Position numbers and translations under genes: made by a program
Shown here: in pieces, positions 1-4,356 of the stretch
Layout: each line of letters starts with the position of its first letter
Position numbering within the stretch: position 1 is the first letter of the stretch
Source: Candidatus Brocadiia bacterium
GTDB lineage: Bacteria; Planctomycetota; PUPC01; DSUN01
DNA length: 5,968 bases
Assembly (NCBI GenBank): GCA_016782825.1
Contig: JADHXT010000239.1
Location: forward strand, 1 to 5,968
Direction: 5' to 3'
Notes under the pieces: model-generated
Databases searched by the model: none
What the model was told of the DNA's origin: nothing
The model's input: only the letters and a program-made list of their open reading frames with translations

Positions 1-454
1 AGGACACCGGCTCGGAGCCGTTGGGATGCGGCATGCCTTCCACCCGCGTGCAGAAGCACTCCTCCGCCGCCATCACGCAGTCCACGCTGATGATCAGCGT
101 GTGCTCTCGCCGTGATGCGTAGAAGGGGTCGCGAAACTCGCCTGCCAACAGCACCTGGTCCAGCACGCGGAGCGCCCGCAGGTCGCAGGCGCGGACACCG
201 ACGAGCGTGGCGCTTCGCTGCTCGTCGGCCCCCTCCGCCTCAGCGCCCACGACCACTTCGCGCATCGGGAACAGCACCGACCGAGGCGACGAAGGCGGCC
301 GGACGCACGTGAGGTCGACTTCGCCCGCAAACTCCTCCGGCAGAAGCTCGACGTCGCGCGACCTGCTGTCCGCAACGATGGCGAACACGTCGCCCTCTGG
401 CAGTTGGCGCAGCAACTGCGTCACGGTGCTGGAAGTGATGAAAAGCGGTTCCAT
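1..454 (-). CDS. Hydrogenase/sulfite-reductase beta-type Fe-S subunit, N-terminal part (partial)
   Basis: This open frame starts at the ATG at 454-452 and leaves the window at base 1, giving 151 residues and no stop. Visible are a LFPMRE motif (61-66), GVRACDLRALRVLD (86-99), DPFYASRRE (109-117), a buried strand TLIISVDC (119-126) and ECFCTR (132-137). The same order (F-P-x-R-E, G-V-x-x-C-D, Y-x-x-R-R-E, then C and CFC) is known from the beta subunit of sulfhydrogenase-type [NiFe] hydrogenases and from AsrA of anaerobic sulfite reductase. These proteins carry electrons between a catalytic partner and the NAD(P)/flavin subunit through C-terminal [4Fe-4S] clusters, which would lie off the left edge. 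Hydrogenase and sulfur/sulfite reductase roles cannot be separated here. The ribosome site is weak (GGGGG, 5 nt before ATG). A sigma-54 promoter lies just upstream, so it is probably the first gene of a regulated redox operon. Confidence 0.82.
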   Translation of the reverse strand, partial: MEPLFITSSTVTQLLRQLPEGDVFAIVADSRSRDVELLPEEFAGEVDLTCVRPPSSPRSVLFPMREVVVGAEAEGADEQRSATLVGVRACDLRALRVLDQVLLAGEFRDPFYASRREHTLIISVDCVMAAEECFCTRVEGMPHPNGSEPVS

Positions 455-485
455 CCGCGCCCCCGTAATGTGTGCACAGGTACAG

Positions 486-501
486 TGCAACCCGCGTGCC
501 G
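486..501 (-). promoter_or_regulatory. Sigma-54 (-24/-12) promoter of the redox gene
   Basis: Read on the minus strand the site is CGGCACGCGGGTTGCA. It matches the sigma-54 consensus TGGCACG-N4-TTGCA at every defined base except the first T, and the invariant GG and GC are exactly 10 bp apart. It would start RNA near base 475, leaving a leader of about 21 nt before the ATG at 454. An NtrC-class activator is encoded next door and repeated dyads lie upstream, which supports function. No good sigma-70 promoter was seen in this gap. Confidence 0.8.
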
Positions 502-645
502 AGGCAGCGCACAGCGCAGGGGCGTGTCTGTAACCCATGTGATATTATGGAGTTAGCAGCCAGAGATGATGCGGCAGCGCCGAGGCCACGGCGACGCGCG
601 CGTTCGATTCTGTCCGCACCGTGCCCTCGGGCCTCGAGGACCGCC

Positions 646-657
646 GACAAACTGTCC
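646..657. promoter_or_regulatory. Proximal putative enhancer site for the NtrC-type regulator
   Basis: GACAAACTGTCC contains the short dyad GACA-N3-TGTC. It lies about 170-180 bp upstream of the predicted sigma-54 start, a usual distance for an upstream activating site. An identical 12-mer starts 41 bp further upstream, which is about four helical turns, so both would face the same side of the DNA. Assignment to the neighbouring regulator is inferred from position. Confidence 0.55.
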
Positions 658-675
658 GCTGGGGGCACCCAGCGG
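656..675 (-). terminator. GC-rich hairpin downstream of the regulator gene, possible terminator
   Basis: CCGCTGGG and CCCAGCGG form a perfect 8-bp stem around a 4-nt loop, 23 nt after the regulator's stop codon. On the minus strand it is followed by ACAGTTTGTC, only a weak U-tract, so termination may be partial or depend on Rho. It lies between, and slightly overlaps, the two putative enhancer repeats, so it could also be an accident of the operator layout. Confidence 0.45.
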
Positions 676-685
676 GTCAACAGGC

Positions 686-698
686 GGACAAACTGTCC
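686..698. promoter_or_regulatory. Distal putative enhancer site for the NtrC-type regulator
   Basis: GGACAAACTGTCC is a 5-bp dyad around three central bases and contains the same 12-mer as the site at 646-657. It ends one base before the stop codon of the NtrC-type gene (699-701). The regulator would thus bind immediately behind its own gene to act on the downstream redox gene. Confidence 0.55.
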
Positions 699-2069
699 TC
701 ACGCCGTCGGGTCGCCACGTTCGTCGTCCCGATCTGGCGACAGCCGGCGGGTGATGGTCCGCGGGGCGATGCCGAGAAGGCCGGCGGCGGCGGCCTTGTC
801 GCCATCCGTGTACTTGAGAGTTTCTTCGATGATGCGCTTCTGCACGTCGCGCAGGGTCGTGCCGATGGGGATGACGAGGTCGTTGGGCTTCTCGGGCAGC
901 GCACGGACCTCATCCGGGAGGTCGTCCGCGCAGAGGGTCTGCGTGCGGGCGAGGACCACGGCGCGCTCGATGGCGTTTTCGAGTTCGCGCACATTCCCTG
1001 GCCAGGGATAGCGCTCGAGCATGTTCATGGCTTGGCGGGTGATGCCGGTAATCGGCTTGTGGTTCTTGTCGCAGTAGGTGCGGGTGAAGTGGGCCACGAG
1101 GTCCGGGATGTCCTCCGCCCGCTCGCGCAGGGCAGGCAGATGAACCTTGACGACGTTCAGGCGGTAGTAGAGGTCGTCGCGGAACTCGCCGCGGGCGAGG
1201 GCTTCCTCGAGGGGGCGGTTCGTGGCCGACGTGACGCGGACGTCCACACGGAGCGTGGCCGACGACCCGAGGCGCGACATCTCGCCGTTCTGCAGAATCC
1301 GCAACAGCTTCACCTGCGCGGACGGACTGAGACACCCGATCTCGTCGAGGAAGATGGTTCCTCCGTCGGCGAGCTCGAAGCGCCCGCGTCGCGCCGATAC
1401 GGCGCCCGTGAAGGCGCCCTTTTCGTGACCGAAGAGCTCGGCCTCCAGCAGGGTCTCGGGCACGGCAGCACAGTTCACCTTGATCAGATGCTGCTCCCGC
1501 CGGTCACTCAGCGTGTGGATCGCGTCCGCCACCAGCTCTTTGCCTGTGCCGCTTTCGCCCTCGATGAGGACGGCCGCCGTGGTCGGTGCGACGCGACTGA
1601 CCAGGTCGGCGAGCCCCTGCATGGCCTTGCTCGTGCCGACGATGTGTGGCAGCGAGGGCGCGGCCGGCCGCTCCCCCGCGTCGATCCCAAGACAGCGGCG
1701 CTCGAGGGCGGCGTCGAGGGCGCTCAATAGCGTGCTGGACCTCAGCGGCTTGAGGATGAACGACGAGGCGCCGGCTCTGATGGCTTCGACGGCGAGGTCC
1801 ACCGAGCCATAGGCCGTCAGGATGATCACCGGCACGTCGGGCGCGATCGTGCGGCTGGCCTTGAGCAGCGACATGCCGTCGATGGCGGGCATGCGAAGGT
1901 CCGTGAGCACCACGTCTGGACCGCGCTCGCGCAGCAAGTCGAGTCCCTCGCTCCCGTTATGGGCCGTGAGCACGTGGAACCCGCGCTTGCTGATGGTCTT
2001 CCGCAACGACGCCAGCATCTCCGCGTCGTCGTCGATCACCAGTACCGTGGCCGGCTTGTCAGTCTGCAT
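699..2069 (-). CDS. NtrC-family sigma-54-dependent response regulator
   Basis: The 456-residue protein is a full-length NtrC-class activator. The receiver (about 1-120) has the acidic pair D13/D14, phospho-acceptor D57 in TDLRMP, switch T85 and K107-P108. The AAA+ domain (about 140-370) has Walker A GESGTGKE (171-178), the sigma-54-contacting loop GAFTGA (218-223), Walker B TIFLDE (238-243), an arginine-finger region FRDDLYYRLN and the YPWPGNVREL motif. A Fis-type helix-turn-helix (GDKAAAAGLLGIAPRTITRRL region) ends the protein. Phosphorylation should drive ring assembly and ATP-powered opening of sigma-54 promoters. Its start overlaps the kinase end by 11 bp and has GGAAGG at 2084-2079, so translation is probably coupled. 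The likely target is the sigma-54 promoter at 486-501. ZraR, PilR and HoxA are family relatives; the sequence does not decide among them. Confidence 0.96.
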   Translation of the reverse strand: MQTDKPATVLVIDDDAEMLASLRKTISKRGFHVLTAHNGSEGLDLLRERGPDVVLTDLRMPAIDGMSLLKASRTIAPDVPVIILTAYGSVDLAVEAIRAGASSFILKPLRSSTLLSALDAALERRCLGIDAGERPAAPSLPHIVGTSKAMQGLADLVSRVAPTTAAVLIEGESGTGKELVADAIHTLSDRREQHLIKVNCAAVPETLLEAELFGHEKGAFTGAVSARRGRFELADGGTIFLDEIGCLSPSAQVKLLRILQNGEMSRLGSSATLRVDVRVTSATNRPLEEALARGEFRDDLYYRLNVVKVHLPALRERAEDIPDLVAHFTRTYCDKNHKPITGITRQAMNMLERYPWPGNVRELENAIERAVVLARTQTLCADDLPDEVRALPEKPNDLVIPIGTTLRDVQKRIIEETLKYTDGDKAAAAGLLGIAPRTITRRLSPDRDDERGDPTA

Positions 2070-3369
2070 GTGGATGCACCTTCCGCCGCCCGCTGACGGG
2101 GAGCTCGATGATGAAGGTGGTGCCGGCCCCGGGCACGCTCCGACAGCGGATCGTGCCGGCGTGGTCCTCGACGATCTTCCGTGTCATGGTGAGGCCGAGC
2201 CCCGAGCCCTGCGGCTTGGTGGAGTAGAACAGGCCGAAGATCCGTTCCTCATCGCCCCTCGGCACGCCGCCTCCTGTATCCGACACCTCGACGCGCACAT
2301 GGCCATTCGCAGCGGCCGTGGCCACGCGAAGTCGTCCGCCGCCCTCCATGGCCTCGAGCGAGTTGCGCATGAGGTTGGCCAAGGCCAGCTTCATCTGCTT
2401 GCGATCGAATGGCACGCGTGGGATGTCGTCGGCCAATTGCGCCGTGATCGTCACGCTGCCTCGGGCCATCTCGGCCTTCAGGAAACCGACGAGTTCGCTG
2501 AGGATTTCATTGACGTCGGCTACCGAGGGATGGATGTGTGGCAGGCGCGCGAAGCGGAGGTAGCTCTCCGTGAGCTCGGTGAGCAATTCGATCTCGACCT
2601 GGATGGATCGCAGCAGGTTGCGCACTTCCGCCGTGTCGCAGTGGGCCAGGTCGGCCACCTCGGCCTGGAGCATCTCCACATTGAGCGCCATGGACCCGAG
2701 GGGGTTCTTGATCTGGTGCGCGAGCTGCGCCGCCACCTTGCCGCTCGCGGCGAGGCGATCGGCCTGGCGGAGCCTGTCCTGCACCTGCTGCGCGTGGTCC
2801 CACGCCTCGCTCAGCTCCCGGTTCAACTGCTCGGCACGTGCGCGCTGCCGTCGCTGATGCTCGGAAAGCGCGCCCACCCAAACGGCCATCAGAGGAAGGA
2901 AGGCGAGGCGCACGGCGGCACTCGTCCAGTGCCGCGTGCCAAGTGCCGCGGGGTCGCTCGCCAGGCTGAGGACGACGGCAGCGCCGGCCACCGTCACGCC
3001 CATCCGCCAGCCGTAGTAGAAGCCGTGGAGCGCCACCATCAGATAGAAGCCGAGCAGGAAATCGCTCTGCACGCCGCCCGTGAGCCGAAGGACGCCAAAC
3101 AGACACGACGCGTCCAGCACCAGGGCGACCAAGTAGAGGCGACGCGCGGACATGCCCTCCCGCAGCAGCGCCACATACAGTGCCCCGCTGTAGAGGGAGA
3201 AGCCAACGAAGAGCCACGCGAGGAACCGACGACTGCTCGGCGGCACGGGGGCGAACAATAGCCACGCCAGCGCACCCACGGCCACGATCAGCCGCAGCAG
3301 CCCGAAACCCACATCGACGCTGCTGAGCCTGGACCGCACGCCTGCCGCCTTGTCCAGCATGTTCGCCAT
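2059..3369 (-). CDS. Membrane sensor histidine kinase, partner of the NtrC-type regulator
   Basis: From the ATG at 3369 the protein has 436 residues. About six hydrophobic segments (roughly 22-40, 49-68, 78-96, 104-120, 123-139, 153-168) make a PilS-like membrane sensor with no PAS domain and no large periplasmic loop. A short coiled linker (about 170-205) follows. The HisKA H-box is AAQLAHQIKNPL with H218. The ATPase part has the N-box LANLMRNSLEAM (N336), G1 VSDTGGGVP (D364), the F-box FGLFYSTK and G2 GSGLGL (388-393). All catalytic residues are present. The start is chosen because GAGGG (3381-3377) sits 7 nt before it; the frame stays open farther upstream but that part has no domain and runs antisense to the receiver gene. 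The kinase and regulator genes overlap and form one operon. The stimulus is not visible; membrane or redox state is a guess from the target gene. Confidence 0.94.
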   Translation of the reverse strand: MANMLDKAAGVRSRLSSVDVGFGLLRLIVAVGALAWLLFAPVPPSSRRFLAWLFVGFSLYSGALYVALLREGMSARRLYLVALVLDASCLFGVLRLTGGVQSDFLLGFYLMVALHGFYYGWRMGVTVAGAAVVLSLASDPAALGTRHWTSAAVRLAFLPLMAVWVGALSEHQRRQRARAEQLNRELSEAWDHAQQVQDRLRQADRLAASGKVAAQLAHQIKNPLGSMALNVEMLQAEVADLAHCDTAEVRNLLRSIQVEIELLTELTESYLRFARLPHIHPSVADVNEILSELVGFLKAEMARGSVTITAQLADDIPRVPFDRKQMKLALANLMRNSLEAMEGGGRLRVATAAANGHVRVEVSDTGGGVPRGDEERIFGLFYSTKPQGSGLGLTMTRKIVEDHAGTIRCRSVPGAGTTFIIELPVSGRRKVHPHAD

Positions 3370-3381
3370 CCCGCGGCCCTC

Positions 3382-3394
3382 AGCCGAATCGGCT
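3382..3394. repeat. Inverted repeat next to the kinase ribosome-binding site
   Basis: AGCCGA-A-TCGGCT is a perfect 6-bp inverted repeat around one base. It ends one base from the kinase ribosome-binding sequence GAGGG (3381-3377). With so small a centre it fits a protein-binding operator better than an RNA hairpin. No second copy was seen in the window. Confidence 0.45.
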
Positions 3395-3436
3395 TTAGGA
3401 GTCCGATGGCAACACACTCCCCTTCCCGGCCAGGCT

Positions 3437-3465
3437 ATCTTATCCCATCGCACTGCCGTGCGCAA
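3437..3465 (-). promoter_or_regulatory. Candidate sigma-70-type promoter for the kinase-regulator operon
   Basis: On the minus strand TTGCGC (3465-3460) and TAAGAT (3442-3437) are separated by 17 bp. The spacing is ideal but each box matches only partly (3/6 and 4/6). Transcription would begin near 3430 and leave a leader of about 60 nt before the ATG at 3369. Confidence 0.4.
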
Positions 3466-3532
3466 GGCTTTCCCACAGCCCAACTCGTGCGCGTCGGCTC
3501 GCGGAAACGCGGCGACTCCGCCAAACAAACTA

Positions 3533-3561
3533 TTGACAGAGCCCGCCGCCGAGGCTATCAT
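3533..3561 (+). promoter_or_regulatory. Strong sigma-70-type promoter for the CheY-like gene
   Basis: TTGACA at 3533-3538 is a perfect -35 box. TATCAT at 3556-3561 is a 5/6 -10 box, and the spacer is exactly 17 bp. The site stands in a small AT-richer patch within GC-rich DNA. It predicts a start near 3568 and a leader of about 150 nt. It points away from the kinase promoter, so the two transcription units diverge. Confidence 0.8.
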
Positions 3562-3578
3562 CAGCGCCACGGAAGTGA

Positions 3579-3603
3579 GGGGAGCACCGGCAACCGGCAC
3601 CCC
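3579..3603 (+). other. Leader hairpin 1 of the CheY-like transcript
   Basis: GGGG (3579-3582) can pair with CCCC (3600-3603), and the inner CCGG (3587-3590) with CCGG (3594-3597) across CAA. The two arms are joined by unpaired bases. The inner part is also a tandem repeat of ACCGGCA (3586-3599). It would begin about 11 nt into the transcript. It may only stabilise the RNA 5' end. Confidence 0.35.
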
Positions 3604-3633
3604 ACACCGTTGACCGGGCAGAGGTGGGCACCC

Positions 3634-3819
3634 ATGGCCATCCTCTGGAAGAACGGCATGTCCGGGTTCGCCATCTGGCTCTGGGCAGAACACCCCCAGA
3701 GCGAAGAAAGGAGTGGGCAATGGCCACACCGTGCAAGAAGGTTCTGTTGGCCGACGACGATCTCGATGTCCACGCGTTCGTCCGGGCGGCGCTCGAGGAC
3801 GACGGATACGAACTCGTGA
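3634..3819 (+). CDS. Possible small leader ORF, tryptophan-rich
   Basis: A 61-codon frame starts with ATG at 3634, preceded by GAGGTG (3621-3626) at a 7-nt spacing, a plausible ribosome site. The first residues, MAILWKNGMSGFAIWLWAEH, are hydrophobic and contain three Trp. The first 16 codons after the start all end in G or C, as expected for coding DNA here. The second half overlaps the CheY-like gene out of frame by 100 bp and reads as basic, low-complexity sequence typical of a shadow frame. It could be a regulatory leader peptide, a small membrane peptide, or chance. I recognise no family. Confidence 0.33.
   Translation: MAILWKNGMSGFAIWLWAEHPQSEERSGQWPHRARRFCWPTTISMSTRSSGRRSRTTDTNS
3678..3702 (+). 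other. Leader hairpin 2, just before the CheY-like ribosome site
   Basis: GCTCTGGG (3678-3685) and CCCAGAGC (3695-3702) are perfect 8-bp complements around a 9-nt loop. The stem ends 4 nt before the ribosome-binding sequence AAAGGAG (3707-3713), which stays unpaired. It could keep the site exposed or respond to ribosomes on the leader ORF. There is no U-tract, so it is not an intrinsic terminator. Confidence 0.45.
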
Positions 3820-4130
3820 CGGCCACCGACGGTGCCGCCGCACTCGACCTGGTCAAGACCGAGAAGCCCGACATCGCTCTCCTCGACGTCCAGATGCCGG
3901 CCAAGGATGGTTTCGAGGTCTTCGCCGAACTGCGTCGCGACGAAGCAACCCGCACCATTCCCATTATCATGCTCACTGGGGTCACGGCGCGCACGGGCAT
4001 CCCGTTCGATGCCCAGGCCATGGGCGAGTTCCTCGGCGACGAGCCCGAGGCCTACATCGAGAAGCCTATCGACCCTGAAGCGTTGCGCGCCACGGTGAGC
4101 GAATTGCTCAAGACACACCCGACCGCCTGA
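3720..4130 (+). CDS. Stand-alone CheY-like receiver protein
   Basis: The 136-residue protein is a single receiver domain with no output domain. The acidic cluster D12-D14, phospho-acceptor D56 in LLDVQMP, switch T86 in MLTG and K115-P116 in IEKPI are all present, so it should accept phosphate. The start is fixed by AAAGGAG (3707-3713), 6 nt upstream of the ATG; an in-frame GTG at 3624 has no such site and would add 32 residues unlike a receiver. The stretch between T86 and K115 is 28 residues, longer than the roughly 20 usual in CheY, with a TGIPFDAQAMGEFLGDEPEAY segment. The gene is divergent from the kinase-NtrC operon. It may be a second target or phosphate sink of that kinase, or serve an unlinked kinase. 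Confidence 0.93.
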   Translation: MATPCKKVLLADDDLDVHAFVRAALEDDGYELVTATDGAAALDLVKTEKPDIALLDVQMPAKDGFEVFAELRRDEATRTIPIIMLTGVTARTGIPFDAQAMGEFLGDEPEAYIEKPIDPEALRATVSELLKTHPTA

Positions 4131-4160
4131 GACGCGCGGCCACGACAGGTTGCCGAACGG

Positions 4161-4177
4161 CCGAGCGGGCCGCTCGG
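4161..4177. terminator. Hairpin after the CheY-like gene
   Basis: CCGAGCG and CGCTCGG form a perfect 7-bp GC-rich stem with a GGC loop, 30 nt after the stop codon at 4130. No run of T follows on either strand. It may be a weak or Rho-assisted end for the receiver transcript. Confidence 0.35.
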
Positions 4178-4199
4178 GCGGCACCCCGCTCCGTGTTCT

Positions 4200-4227
4200 T
4201 GATGCAGGAGGCGACCCTCCTGCATCA
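4200..4227. terminator. Perfect 12-bp hairpin between the convergent units
   Basis: TGATGCAGGAGG (4200-4211) pairs without mismatch with CCTCCTGCATCA (4216-4227) around the tetraloop CGAC. It is the strongest inverted repeat in the window and lies between the receiver gene and the convergent sulfatase gene. It lacks a U-tract on both strands, so an intrinsic terminator is not certain. The 5' arm contains AGGAGG, a perfect ribosome-binding sequence that the fold would hide. It also overlaps the start of the possible small ORF at 4202. Confidence 0.5.
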
Positions 4228-4348
4228 CCGACTGCTGAAGCAGGGCCGCGACCCCACGTTCGAGAGCTGCCGCGCCCTGTCGGGCGCCGAGGGCAAGCTC
4301 TCCCTGAACTTCGAGGACGGGCGGGTCGCATGCTTCGGGGAGCGGTGA
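4202..4348 (+). CDS. Possible 48-residue hypothetical protein or gene remnant
   Basis: The frame runs from an ATG at 4202 to TGA at 4346-4348, 8 bp short of the convergent sulfatase stop. Hand counting over 47 codons gives G+C of about 72, 47 and 94 percent at codon positions 1, 2 and 3, the classic pattern of a coding frame in GC-rich DNA. The protein looks like a helix (ATLLHHRLLKQG) followed by a beta-hairpin (GKLSLNFEDGRVACFGER). There is no ribosome site before this ATG, and the start lies in a 12-bp hairpin. The frame also stays open upstream into the receiver gene. It may be a translated small protein with another start, or the tail of a decayed gene. The beta-hairpin loosely recalls small DUF2292-like or DUF4388-like segments, but I cannot assign a family. 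Confidence 0.42.
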   Translation: MQEATLLHHRLLKQGRDPTFESCRALSGAEGKLSLNFEDGRVACFGER

Positions 4349-4356
4349 CGCGCGGC

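Noticed and set aside
541..560. CATAAT/TAATAT on the minus strand as a sigma-70 -10 box for the redox gene.
   Set aside because: No -35-like hexamer lies 16-18 bp upstream, while the sigma-54 element nearby is nearly perfect.
240..680. Minus-strand frame of 146 codons across the left intergenic region, and other frames at 94-533.
   Set aside because: They are out of frame with the hydrogenase-beta-like gene, Arg/Ala-rich, without domains, and would cross the sigma-54 promoter.
646..698. The repeated GACAAACTGTCC as the beginning of a CRISPR array.
   Set aside because: Only two 12-bp copies exist, far too short and too few; their dyad shape and position fit operator sites.
621..1730. Long open frame on the plus strand opposite the NtrC-type gene (369 codons).
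   Set aside because: It is antisense to a clear regulator with all catalytic motifs, shows no recognisable domain, and such frames are common opposite GC-rich genes.
1822..3261. Long plus-strand frame opposite the kinase gene (479 codons).
   Set aside because: It is a shadow of the kinase; the translation is rich in His, Arg, Glu and Ala with no domain.
3624..3719. GTG at 3624 as the start of the receiver protein.
   Set aside because: No ribosome site precedes it, and AAAGGAG stands correctly before the ATG at 3720, where the receiver fold begins.
3370..3843. N-terminal extension of the kinase frame by about 158 codons.
   Set aside because: A good ribosome site supports the ATG at 3369, and the extension would cover two promoters and run antisense into the receiver gene.
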